Positions 24,301 to 35,301 of a stretch of 64,000 nt of DNA are shown one piece after another. This DNA comes from Saturnia japonica (taxonomy: Eukaryota; Arthropoda; Insecta; Lepidoptera; Saturniidae). The notes below the pieces were generated by a model. The model did no database searches and was not told the origin of the DNA. It was given only the letters and a program-made list of their open reading frames with translations. The translations under genes were made by a program, and so were the position numbers. The stretch is taken from assembly GCA_033032175.1 (NCBI GenBank), contig CM065320.1:2480001-2544000 (forward strand), in the 5' to 3' direction. The stretch's first letter is position 1. Every line of letters begins with the position of its first letter.

Positions 24301-27300
24301 CTACCAGTGCGTGAAAATGTCAAAGATTAAATTAGAACATTAGATAAATTAAAGACCGTAAAGTTATAAACATTTTGTTTATTCTAAATATGATGTATGT
24401 TTATTTAAGACGGTAAACATTCTGCTATAAAATATCGCTCTCCAAATAAATAATTTTAATATTTGTTCACTAGCTAACCTGTGCGAATATTTAGCACATT
24501 ATTGTATAAACAATTTAACTAACAGCTGTCATGTTAGTGAAACAGATTGGTAACACATATGTGGCGCTTCCTTTTGTTCGTTAATTTAATATATTTTCAT
24601 TAAGAATGTTTTCAACAAATGAATGCCTAATGAAAACGTTTTTGAAAACATTTTTATCTCTATATAACGTGTTTTTCATCAATAACGGAAAAGATACGCC
24701 TTAAAATTATGTTTGAATCGTTAATTTTGGTGAAGATTTTAGGGAGATAGTGTTGCCACCACAGGTTGTCACAAAAAAATACCCTTGATTAATAATATAC
24801 AGAAATTGTTTATGCTGTTGTGCGTTACGCAATGTTGTGGTTATAATTATGTGAATCAATTGCAGACAAAAGTAAATATAGTGTGGTAGAGTCGCGAAGA
24901 TTTTTGAGATTATATACAGTTATCACCTGCGACTGTACCCTGTAAGTGATTGATGAGGAATGATAACAATGAATATTTGATGATGTTGCTGAACATGCAG
25001 TATATAATTAGAATATAACAATATATTTTAAACTTTCATAAGATAGTATGTACAAAACTGTACACGATAAGAAATTATACGGAAGTGGTACTTTTAATAT
25101 TACCAATTGTAACATAATATCAACGATATTTTGAATTTACAATAGCGACCTAAATTCTGTTAAACCTTATCAGGTTCTTGATAATTGAATTTGTCAGTTT
25201 AAGAATTTTTGGTTATATAGTTTTAATATTATTCATAATTAAAATAGACCTCTTTTATTTTGCCGTAAAAAAATATCTACTAAGTTTGTCAGTTACTCCG
25301 TACAATTTTCCTGCTCTACATATTACTAGAATTTCAAATTGTTGGTGTCTAGATTACGTAGAGTGCTTAAGAACGATGAAAACTCTGTAGTTACGTCTCG
25401 ACTGCAGAAGTCTTTTGTGCCAGTGCTTGTTTGTGGCACACCCTTTAAAACGAAATACAGCAGTGCGTGTACTGCTGTAGACGAAATAAGTGAAATAGGC
25501 TCGGCAGTGGTGCTTCCGCAGTCGAATCCGATTGCGATGTAACTTTCTTATATAGATAGTAGCTTAGCAAAATGACTATACAGCACCTAATGGTTAGCAT
25601 GGTACAGTCCACAAACAATGGCGACCGTTGGTGACACAAATTTCATGGACGGTCGTCCGGCCCGCTGAAATGTCTCGTTTGAGGGACCCAATATCACAGG
25701 AGGAAATCTTTGAAAAATTGTTATGCGAACACCCGCGAATTTTCCTTATTACTTCACCCAGTTTAAGTAAAAGTCGTTTCATATAACCAAGACTACGAAA
25801 TCATGGAAAAGTTCTAATAGTAAATAATTACAACCAACTTACATTTAGTTTACATTGCACGCCATCTATTTACATATAAAAAGTTCACCTTATCTATTGT
25901 GTTTCAGATCGTCGATGACTTCCATGCAGGTAGTGGAATCAATGAAAATATGTACTACCTAATGTTTTTGGTACCGATCCTAATATTTACACAAATTAAA
26001 AATCTCAAATACCTGGCCCCGTTTTCGGGTTTCGCAAACGTCCTGCTAATATTGACATTCCTGATTTGCTTATACTACATTGGTTCGGAGTTTCCTGATC
26101 TTGATTCAAGACCTATGTCTGTCGACATTGGAAGATTACCCCTTTTCATCGGGTAAGTGATTTTCCAAGAAATAAATATTTATATTTACCAGCAATTTCA
26201 GGTAAGTATAAAAGAAAATATGTATTTTATCAAAATTTTCGTCATTATTTCTCTGTTAACAATAGAAAACTTGGCTGATACCCGCAAATTCGTTTACGTC
26301 AATAGGCTTTTAATACTCCACGGGAACTACGTGCCTTTATTTGTATTAAATATAGGCTCTCTTTTATTTTATTTTGTATTATAATTTTATCACTACGGCT
26401 TAGCCTATATAAAAAGGCATATCTAATTATTTGTAATATAGATCCTTCTTAAAATTCAGTCCTATATTAATATGAAAAATACATTTAAATTGATCATTAC
26501 TTGCAGAAAGTTATTGTTTTAGGAAGGCCAAGAACAAAAATAAATAAACTTATGGAATTTTATGATAAAAAAATAAAACTGTCTAAAGAAAATTAATTGA
26601 TTTCAGTACAGTTATATTCGCAATGGAAGGCATAGGCGTCGTGCTGCCCGTTGAAAACACGATGGCCTCACCGCAGCATTTCTTGGGCTGTCCTGGTGTT
26701 CTGAACATAACAATGAGCATAGTTGTGCTGCTTTACATGGTCATGGGGTTTTTAGGCTACGTGCGTTACGGTAACGAAGCAATGGGGAGCATCACACTCA
26801 ACTTAGACACTGGGGAAATGTGAGCTATTTTTAATTTAATACGAAAATGTATATTCGGTTCTTCAAAATTATTGTAAAACAACCAATTGCATGTTTATTG
26901 TAATCCAAATACATTGGAAGCAACTAAGGAACGCACGCTGGTCCTCAAATATTTTTTACGTTTTACCTGAAGGACTCCTCTACCTTGTTGTAATGTAGAA
27001 AACGTTGAGTGAGAGATTTATGATATGACATAGGCAAAAGTTGGTGAACTTCTCTAAATATAGACTTGCATCTAGGTGGGTCAATCTTAAGAACCAGTGA
27101 AATATTGAACATTACCGCTGTCCACATCATTCTTTAACGATTTATTTTTAAATGCAATTCCAAACTTTGATTACTATGCAACCGATGCGTTGCGGTGCCG
27201 GAGCGATGTCGCTGCGGCATTTTATGTATAAATATCCATGGTATGTCTTGATGACGTGATGATGACTTCAACAAAAGACGGGAGGTTACTCAATTCGAAT

Positions 27301-29929
27301 GTACCTATATTTTTTTAAAGATGTTCAGCCATAATTTCTTTATTATATAAACCGATTTGAATGATTCTTTTTTTGTTGGATAGGGAGGGAATACTTCAAG
27401 GGTGGTTGCATTTAATCAACAACAAAATTAACAAATTGTTCGACATCTTGCATCTAAATAAGTATAATGAAATTAAACTAAAATTGTGGCTTCAAAAACT
27501 AAATTACAATGAAACAGAAAAATTATTACTTTCGAAATCATAAATACCTACTTAGGTATTATCTAGGTTTTGAATGATATAATTAGCAATAAACAAGATA
27601 AATTACGTCGAACCCATTAATTATATGTCTATTTATTTATTTTATTTTAGTATTATAGCATAAACATGCATTTATTTCTGAAGTTGGATTTATTTTTAAA
27701 GGTATTTTTGAAGTGAAAACTTCTTTAGAATCGTTGTGATTTGAAAGTCGATGAAACGAAAAAACGGAAGCGACAGTAAAAAGAGACAGACACATAAATT
27801 CATAAATTTAACGTGGAAGAAAATTAGATAGGAGAGTTTTAGGCTATGGTAAAATGGTAAAAAATTGGTTTGTTGCCATGCAATAATGAATTTTATTACC
27901 TCATCAAAAAGGCACGAAACAAAAACTTTGTAGACAACACTTATGACATTCTGTTACTGATTGATATTGTGTTAGGTGACCATGAATATTTCATTCATTG
28001 AAAATGATATTGTGAATAATGATTGTGAGTAGGTACTTGTATGTACATTTCATAAACTTTAATGCTCATAAATCACCAAATTCTTACACATTGCGGTTTG
28101 ATTTGTTTTATTTGTTTAGCTGTGACAATAACACTTGGCGGAATCTTACCACTGCCAACTGAGATAAAGGTTTTACCTAGTTTAAGTGATAACAAGCATT
28201 TTATTGTAAAATTAACAACATGTATTTCTAGTGTAACTTTGTAATTTTTGTAATTTATGGTAAATATATTATTATTATTATTTTAATTTCACTGTTATTG
28301 GACTTTCTACTTCGAAGATAAATTAAGGGAACTTCTCAAAATTATTGTATTTGGTTTTCTTTTTTAAATGATTTAAACTCTTTAATATTTTGGGTTCTTT
28401 TATCACACAAACAAGAAACATGAATAATTGTAAATTCTATTAGAACAAAATAACAATATTAGTATGTTGGCTATATATGTATAATATTTCGTATTTCAAT
28501 AATTTTTTTACAGACCTGCATTGATGGCAAAAGTCTTTATTATTCTTGCTATTTTCTTTACTTATACACTGCAGTTCTACGTTCCAATGGAAATAGTATG
28601 GCGGAATACAAATGTGTATGTGACGCGGAAGTATCACAATATTGCTCAAGCTATCATGAGAGCTGTCTTCGCAATTTTAACAGGTGAGGCTATGGTTTAA
28701 CGTTACATTTATGTACAATGATAGGATATTTTGTAATGATCGTCTGGCTAGTTACAACCACTACCCACAAGTAAAAATCTTTTGCCTAGCACCTCTGGTC
28801 GTGTTCAAGTTGCTGCACTTTCAAGCTAAAATCCGCCTACTGAGAGAATGCACTTGACATGGCCCAAGCAATTGCGACAACTCAGTTCACTGCGCTGCGT
28901 GTATTAACACACTTATTCCAAACGTGTTAGCGCATAGCGAACTTCAGTGCAACGATGTGGCTACGGCACAGAGCCAAGCCGCGCCGCGCCGCGCTCGGTA
29001 GCCGACAAATTCACGTATACAACTCGCTTGGCCCGCGTACCGTTTTGCTGCGCCATGGCACAAATTTGAGATAACTCAATGCGCCGGCACAGTAAGCTGC
29101 GTTTGAATTATTGAGTGGGCGCAAGGTATGCCGAGTTACCCATGTCCAGACTGCACATTTCAATTTTAACGTTTAAATTTATAAGATTGATATAAATAAA
29201 CATCGTAGCAATAATGTATTGTCGATCAAGTATTATGATTTGTTAATGTATTTTTTTTTTTAGTGTCATATGTATAGTTTAAATATTTTACATCAGTGGA
29301 GTCGTAGGTAATCGTCAAGTTTGCCCATTCAAAGTTAAATTATATAGAACATTCAATAAAGAACTGTCAAATGTGCATTCTTTCAGCGGCCAGACTTTAA
29401 TCTTTCTTAGCATACTACCATCTTTCAAAAAAACAAACTATAATCTTTACACTTTTTGATATCCATTTCATTTTTTAAGATAGGTAATACAAAAACAAGC
29501 ATTTAAAAGTTTTGCAAATGATTTCTCTGTCGATAATATAATTATGCAGTCAGTACTGAGGTACTTAGATTAGAGGCCTCTTAGTTATCTAGCAGAGACT
29601 GTACTACTGATATATTTGCAAGTCATTAATTTGCGCCATTATTAGTTACTCTTATAAAGATGAGAATATTAATTAAATTTTCAGTGGCAGCAGCAGCAAC
29701 ATTACCACAGCTTGAACAAGTTATAGGTCTCGAAGGAGCTTTTTTCTATTCATTCCTTGGGCTTATAGCACCAACCATATTGGATTTAATATTCAATTGG
29801 GAGAGAGATCTAGGAAAATACAAATGGATTCTATTCAAAGATGTTTTTTTAATTTTTTTTGGGTTGTTTGTTTTAATAGCTGGAGTAACACAGAGTATAA
29901 GAGAAATTATTAGTATTAATGCCAGATAA
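15371..29929 (+). CDS. Proton-coupled amino acid transporter, SLC36/PAT family (complete, nine exons)
   Basis: Proposed exons: 15371-15408, 20669-20803, 21412-21562, 22503-22624, 24123-24207, 25908-26152, 26607-26819, 28514-28683, 29685-29929. They sum to 1404 bases with every junction in phase, giving 467 aa (human SLC36A1 is about 476). Residues 1-57 are a hydrophilic cytoplasmic N-terminus. Exon 3 opens the transporter core with SSLGSGILAMPAAFKNAG, the hallmark first helix of this family. Further hydrophobic helices fill exons 4-9. Exon 7 carries AMEGIGVVLPVENTM, another family signature, and exon 8 carries QFYVPMEI. The last exon parallels the one at 1884-2134. The family imports small neutral amino acids with protons at plasma or lysosomal membranes and, in insects, influences growth signalling (known for Drosophila relatives). 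Substrate here is unknown. ATTAAA near 29989 may be the poly(A) signal. Introns are full of repeats. No frameshift is seen. Confidence 0.92.
16709..17245. mobile_element. Non-autonomous DNA transposon with ~33-bp terminal inverted repeats
   Basis: The left end at 16709-16741 and right end at 17213-17245 are inverted copies with one mismatch. The inner 26 bases (16716-16741 versus 17213-17238) match exactly and include CTCGATGACAG. The right 330 bases recur nearly unchanged at 41192-41527. There is no coding capacity. The superfamily is not clear, since I could not define a target duplication. Confidence 0.7.
18590..18890. repeat. Head-to-head fused Helitron-family fragments
   Basis: The first ~100 bases (AATGCATATGAAA onward through GTCTGTTTGTCTG) are in the plus orientation of the family seen at 37545. 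From about 18695 the sequence switches to the minus orientation seen at 7440-7640 (TCTCTTATG, then ACTCAGCATAAAC, then CAGCTATCTACCAGTGAA). The join is an inversion or two nested insertions. Confidence 0.5.
20164..20400 (+). repeat. Non-LTR retrotransposon 3' tail copy
   Basis: Starts GGGCACAGAG, contains GGAATACCGCC and TAACCTTGTGTTGTCTTC, and ends CCATCAGGCACAG... then CTATATAAAAAA. Related copies are at about 4795-4910 and 48895-49105, the latter ending CCGCTTACCATCAGAGGGGC then TATATAAAAAA. This tail type is common in moth genomes (general recollection). Orientation is inferred from the A-rich end. Confidence 0.45.
22627..22800. repeat. Dispersed repeat related to 30070-30300
   Basis: Shares GAAACCATAGCATGG with 30120-30136 and, in inverted form, GAGAGCCAGT with 30215-30225 and 4520-4535. 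It lies immediately inside PAT intron 4 after the donor at 22625. The element class is unknown; it is probably a SINE or LINE scrap. Confidence 0.35.
23700..23978. repeat. Long intronic foldback (74-bp arms, ~4 mismatches)
   Basis: The arm at 23700-23773 and the arm at 23905-23978 are inverted copies differing at about four positions. They are separated by a 131-base loop that itself contains smaller inverted pairs (GGAGCG/CGCTCC; CCAGCA/TGCTGG). It lies in intron 4 of the PAT gene and would be transcribed. A 99-codon open frame across it has no recognisable protein. It is most likely a foldback MITE. Confidence 0.75.
27277..27440 (+). repeat. Dispersed repeat (CTTCGAA/GCCATAACTTCTTT family), copy in PAT intron 7
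   Basis: Contains AATTCGAATGTACC, then TTCAGCCATAATTTCTTT, then TTTTTTGTTGGATAGGG and TCAAGGGTGGT. Equivalent blocks occur at about 363-524 (minus), 47590-47725 and 50935-51170. The class is unknown; likely part of an old LINE. Confidence 0.5.
28790..29165. repeat. GC-rich partly self-complementary element in PAT intron 8
   Basis: This is a sharp GC island inside AT-rich intron, with GCCGCGCCGCGCCGCGCTCGG at its centre (about 28979-28999). Imperfect inverted ends are GACATGGCCCAAG (about 28856) and CCGAGTTACCCATGTCC (about 29131), and there are repeated ACTCA-type words. It looks like a degraded foldback transposon. No protein is evident. Confidence 0.4.
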
Positions 29930-32307
29930 TTGTTAATAATTAATTTATTTACTGTTGTAGATCTATTATTTGTAAAATATTTCTGTAATTAAAAATAATT
30001 ATAGCCCTTAACCTTTTATTTACTTTGCAAAAAATCTGTATGCATGGATGCGTCTTTACATTACTTGAGTCGAATCACTGCAACGAATCCAAGCTTTCAG
30101 TGAAGGAAAATATCGTGACGAAACTATAGCATGGTTGTAGGGCATCTTCCAATGCCCGCCTGTCTAGCGGTGACGATGTTGCCAAAGATGATAACACTCT
30201 AAGCTAAGTGGAGGACTGGCTCTCAAATGCAGCTAATAGAGTACACCTATAGATGCTTTGTGGCAGATTTTCAACTCGAAGATTTTCAAACATCGGATAA
30301 TGCCCTATCTTTATATACTGTGGTATCGTCTTCATCGAACGATCAGGCGCTCAATTTGTAAGTCCATATACAAGCGGTTTCAAAAAATGTCGAATATCGT
30401 ATCTATATTAATAAATCCATAGTTCTGTCTGTCATTTAATACTTTTCCAAAATTTTCCGATTTATCTTATCAGAACCATCGTATATGGGGGGACAAGTTG
30501 AAAATGTGTCCAGCTGTAGCAGCAAATTAAAATTCAAAAAACCCACCAAAATCGCGATAGCATTGCAAGAGGAAATTAAATTTTTATGATTTATAGATTT
30601 TATAGTCATAAAACTTGAACTGAAGAATGTTGGGAAATAATATCATGGATATAAATTGAAATAATATTATTCTTCAATTATTATTGACGTGAAACTTCTT
30701 TACACTCATGAGGGTAAAATTTTTACGGATGCAACGCGTCACGAAAATGTGAAACGTTTTGAGAGAGAGACTGAGAGAGCGATTGAGATTGATTGAGAGA
30801 GAGTGAGAAAGGGCGAACGTAGCATGAAGCACATAGCCATGGTGACAATGTGTAAAAGTGCCTTATTTATAAATAAACATTTTGTGATAAATTTGTAAAT
30901 CGTCTATACTAAGCAGTTGTTCAGAGCAAATAATATATTTGTTATCTTTTTGTTAATATACAATTTTCTATGTTAATTCGTTTGATGGTTAGGAAGTTTT
31001 AATACTTACAAATAACATGTGGCATTTTAATTTGCCACTCGTCATTTAAGAATTTAAATTAGCTTAAGTATATTTTAATGACAATTCAATTCATTAATTT
31101 CCTAACATATCTTCCTTTTCCCTCCCTCTAAGTGTCGGAAATCTAAAGCTTTAGATTAGTATAAATATAAACGAGATTTAAAAATTAGTTTATATAAAAA
31201 TTAATGGTTTCACTTCTGACCTGCGTACTTTGTACTCACGCACTTTTTTTTTTAATTTCTGACTGACATTTCTTTTTTATCAATTGTGATATCATGTGAG
31301 GAGCCGAGCTGCTGATTGCACGTAATATTGACTATTTATGAAAGTGTTGTTTTTTTATTTGTGGAGTGAATAGTCGTAGTGACCGAAAATTGAAACATAA
31401 GAGAACTTTTGGCGCTATCAACATTGTTAAGTATGATGAAAACACCTTCAATTTTCAGTGAACTGTATTTCTTTAGGGGTAGCCGCCACGACAATCACGG
31501 ACCGTAGTCTAATTCTATACTAATCAATTATCGAGCCATGCCGTTGAATACATTAATACATATTAATAATGTATAGTTACATCTATTACATTGTGTGCTA
31601 TATACTTAGGACTATCACTTACGTATTACAGGTCTTAAAATTATACACTAATAATAATAATTAATCACAATAATAAACTATGACTCATCGAGTTACGTAA
31701 ACATGTAGAATTTACATAAGGAGACTTCAAATAGTCTTCACATTAGGGAATACTTACCGTACCTATAAATAAAACACAAAACATACTTTTGACTCACAAC
31801 TTATAAGATTTCTTATAGGTATATCTCGCTGTTAGGCGATAACTACTGATCTGTACTCAACACTTGAAAATTTACGCACTTGCTACCTACCTTGGCGCTT
31901 TGACGCTTTTCGGCGGACACTTTCTCATACATAGAGATGATAGAAATGGTATTCCTGGTCTCTAACTCTCTGCAGTCTCAATCCCTTCATAATAATTATA
32001 ATGTAAGCAATCTAATGGCTGTCATGTTAGTTCAAAAGATATTGTTAATAGATGGCGCCGGCTAAAAGTTACTGAATGAATAAATGTAATATTAAAACTA
32101 AAATAAAATTTTATAAAAAAATATTTTTAAACAATCTTAAAGGTACCTTTATAAATTATCGAACTAAAAAGTTACTAAATCATAACTTTTGGTGAATAAG
32201 GTTACAGGAGATCAGAATTCAGATCCGACTGATCAGCAGAGCAGGCAACAGTTAGTACCTAAATACTAAGAGAAATTTACATACACTTAGAAGATTAATT
32301 ATTTTAA
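29930..32307. other. Intergenic repeats between PAT and reductase genes
   Basis: 30070-30300 is a repeat related to 22627-22800. About 30400-30450 has a Helitron-like 5' start (TATATTAATAAAT), like 19530 and 21573. 30758-30812 is a GAGA-rich tract. From 30850 to 32300 I see no gene or recognisable element. Confidence 0.4.
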
Positions 32308-33008
32308 TCTACACCAATATTATAAAGCTGAGAGTTTGTTTGGTTAAACACGCAAATCTCAGGAACTGCTGGTTCGAATGGAAAAGATGTTATGTTAGAT
32401 AGCCCATTTATCAAGGAAGTTATATATAACATCACACTACGACCAATAGGAGCGGAGCATCAATGAAAAATGGTGCAGAAACGGGAGAAAATATTCCTTT
32501 TGAGAGCTTCCACTGCATGCGCTGCGTGAATGGTTAAAGTTACGCAACAATGGTGTGTGACGAAATTCTTTCTCTTGAAAAGTTCTAAATAAAGTCCACG
32601 ACAGCATAATATAACTATCTTTTAAGGTTTACTCAATATAACCTTTTTATAGTAATAACATTTGTTCTAAAATAATTAATTATTTGCGAATGTGTTTTTA
32701 TATACCTACATGGTATTAATACTTATCGAAATAAATACGTTATTCATCACAAGTATTTAATTTTGAACAAAATTGCCCGTTACTGAAAGCCGTAATTGAT
32801 TTAAATAAGTATCTTAGGAGATGTCACAGTTTTAAATAACTCTGCAGCAAAATGATGATCAAGTATCGCGAGCGCATTTTTATTTTAAGAAATAATGTGG
32901 GAGGCGGCCGGTACCTTTAATACAGTGCCTACGACCCACTCTCTCTAACCCTTACTCTCTCTCTCTCTCTCTAATATGACGCAGACGAAGTTGCGCGGGT
33001 CAGCTAGT
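32308..33008 (+). mobile_element. Non-autonomous Helitron, tandem copy A
   Basis: The 5' end ACACCAATATTATAAAGCTG begins at about 32310, and the 3' end is GACGAAGTTGCGCGGGTCAG then CTAG-T (33004-33008). The first 250 bases match 43390-43645. A CT-rich microsatellite sits near the 3' end (about 32950-32972). No coding capacity. The next Helitron starts at the adjoining base. Confidence 0.65.
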
Positions 33009-33456
33009 GATATAATAAAGCGGAAGAGTTTTATTTTCTTTGTTTGTTCAAACACGCTAATCTCTGGAATTACCAGTCGAATTCGAAGATAATTTTTCTA
33101 TATAATAGCCAGACCCACGAGGAATAGTATAGGCTATATAACTTTAGGCTATAACTCTCAGCTAGCCTTAAATGTTAATTTTTGTTAAGTAAGTCGGAGG
33201 GGGAAACCCTACCGAACTGATTTATCCGCGCTCGCTGGCATAATGGTTAATGATACGTAAATACACTGTTCTACAAAAATATTAGTCTTTAGTATACCTA
33301 AAGAGTTAACTACCTAAGTTTAGGAGATAATGAAAAATTAATTTAATGTCTACTTGCGGGAAGAACAAATATGATAGGCTACACGGGTGCGTTGGCGTTG
33401 CGGTGTTTGTCGGATAAAATTAACACGTGTGAAACGTTGGATGGAACACAGCTAGT
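33009..33456 (+). mobile_element. Non-autonomous Helitron, tandem copy B
   Basis: Begins GATATAATAAAGCGGAAGAG directly after copy A and ends ACACAGCTAG-T at 33448-33456. It shares the CACGCTAATCTC...GGAAT block with copy A and with 43430-43460. No open frame. Confidence 0.55.
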
Positions 33457-33492
33457 ATTTCTATAAAAGCTTGAGACGTAAAAAACTGGTCA

Positions 33493-33598
33493 CGGCTGAG
33501 TACCCTAAGCGCTCTCCCCCAAGTCCGGTAAAGCTGTAAAAGCTGTCAGAGGCTCCAGGGCCCCTAAGGCTAACAGTATATATAGTCAGTAAAAAAAA
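33493..33598 (+). repeat. Dispersed retroelement 3' tail, copy 3
   Basis: Third copy of the 3715/10703 family: CGGCTGAGTACCCTAAGCGC, then CCAAGTCCGGTAAAGCTG, GGGCCCCTAAGGCTAACAG and TAGTCAGT plus eight A. The 5' boundary coincides with that of copy 1 within a few bases, while copy 2 is shorter. Confidence 0.65.
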
Positions 33599-33639
33599 TG
33601 TCAAAACTGAAAATTTGTGCGTGTTTTTTTAAGTAACTG

Positions 33640-33925
33640 CCTCGTTAGCCTAGTGGTCGTTAGCGCGACTGCTATGAGCGAGGTCCTGGGTTCGAATCCC
33701 AGGTCGAGCAAAGTGTTATTGGGTTTTTCCTATGAAATTCTCAGTAGCAGCTCGGAGTTTGGTTTCGTGCCCGATTAATGGTAATAGGCTCGCCCCCTAT
33801 TACATGGGAGTCATGGGACCTAAAAACATACTCGGCGAATTGTGGGTGTACATTAGTACACCTCTGCCTAACCCTTCGGGGAATACAGGCGTGATGTTAT
33901 GTTTATGTTTTTTAAGTTTTGTAAA
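33640..33925 (+). mobile_element. tRNA-derived SINE
   Basis: The head has a Pol III A box (TAGCCTAGTGG, 33649-33659) and a perfect B box (GGTTCGAATCC, about 33690-33700), in a tRNA-like 75-base segment. A tRNA-unrelated body follows with CCCCCTATTACATGGGA and CTTCGGGGAATACAGGCGTG, text I recognise from abundant lepidopteran SINEs. The end is T/A-rich. It looks full length. The head is not a functional tRNA because no proper acceptor stem or CCA-ready end forms. Confidence 0.75.
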
Positions 33926-34353
33926 TTTGTAATATTCATTTCTGGAAATCAAACAATATGCCTATTCAATCTTTAATTTAATTTTGTTAAAGGTAAGTAA
34001 TTAATTTGTAATCAAACTAAAATTATAACTTTTATAATATTTTTATCTAGGTAGGTACCTACTTACTAATTAAATTCTAAAAACAATTAAGATTAACCAT
34101 AGCTACCTACTTACTATGTTCATTACAAAAGTAAACTTCTATACATTTTGATCATATAATATTTCGTATTAACTTGATAAATGTCTTTAGTTAAAAAAAT
34201 ATTCTAATTAGATGAGAAAGTTCCTTTGCGCCTTAGTATACAATATAAGCAAAATCGCATACCATCGTTAAACCACAGCTAAAACTATAAAGTAGGTAGG
34301 TGTTTAGTAAAAAAAAATACCTTTTTACCGCTTTTCTAAAACTATAGGTAATT

Positions 34354-34975
34354 CAAATTCCCAAACTATGGGTCGTGACCCACTGATGGGTCGCAGCGAA
34401 CATTGGATGAGCCCTGAAAAATAGGACGACACATCAATCGACCGACTAAAATTTCAAAAAAAGCGAGTGAAGAATTCAAACAAACAAACTACTTTCAGTT
34501 CCAAGCTGTTAACGAAATTCTGGCTCTTGATTGCTAAGACTTATACATACTTGTCTGTTTTATGAAGCTATGAATCTTCTCCCTTCACTAGGTATCTCAT
34601 ATCTATTTGACGTGTGATTTTCATCTAAGATGAACTATATACCGAATTATATTGGGCGTATCAGCTATCAGACTAATTGCGATTAAAAGAGACTAAAATT
34701 GAAGTCGATGCCAAAGCTGCAATGATAAATAATAGGAAACAAAATATACATACATCTTTATAATTGAAATAGCACTCTTTGAATATAATTAAAGTATTCA
34801 TATTCATTCGATTCCGAGTGTTTTTTTTTTCATATTTATACAGTCATTCATTCGGATAGTTATATCCCTTTTTTCTTTATGGAGAGCCAAGAGATGAGTC
34901 CTGCATTTGGAAGTTTTTGCTAAATGGCCAAATGGGTCTCGGTACTCGCGGTCCAGTCAACTTTGGGAACCACTG
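34354..34975. mobile_element. Non-autonomous hAT-like element
   Basis: The right end reads CTTTGGGAACCACTG (inverse CAGTGGTTCCCAAAG), the classic hAT terminal sequence. The left end CAAATTCCCAAACTATGGG is its decayed inverted partner. The inside of the left end has the typical GGGTCGTGACCC palindrome. No coding capacity. An 8-bp duplication is not clear, so the ends may be off by a few bases. Confidence 0.6.
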
Positions 34976-35301
34976 CTCTAATAATATTTCTCGATTCAGT
35001 TTACAGTGTCTATGATTTACAGTTTACAGTAGTAACACTAATAACAGCACAATATTATGTTTTTTAACTTCGCCGGGTACTTTTTATTTTTAGAACAAGA
35101 ACAATACATAGTTATTACGTTTTAACTATAAAAATAAATTCCTCAAGCCAAATGCCATTCGCCAGCCGCTAGAGCACGGTGCCTTGTTGCAGTTTCGTGG
35201 AATTTATATAATAAGCAATAAGTAACACAGCTGTTTCATTGATGCTTATTGTGATTTAGTGTTTTCCTTGGTGTTTTCAATCTGGATTTAGAAAAGAGAA
35301 A

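Noticed and set aside
25339..25542. 67-codon open frame in PAT intron 5
   Set aside because: No splice phase agreement with the PAT gene and no recognisable motif; the GC-richer patch is probably a repeat.
33640..33715. Possible tRNA gene (A box, B box, tRNA-like length)
   Set aside because: No proper seven-base acceptor stem can be paired and the segment continues into a SINE body, so it is the head of a SINE rather than a functional tRNA.
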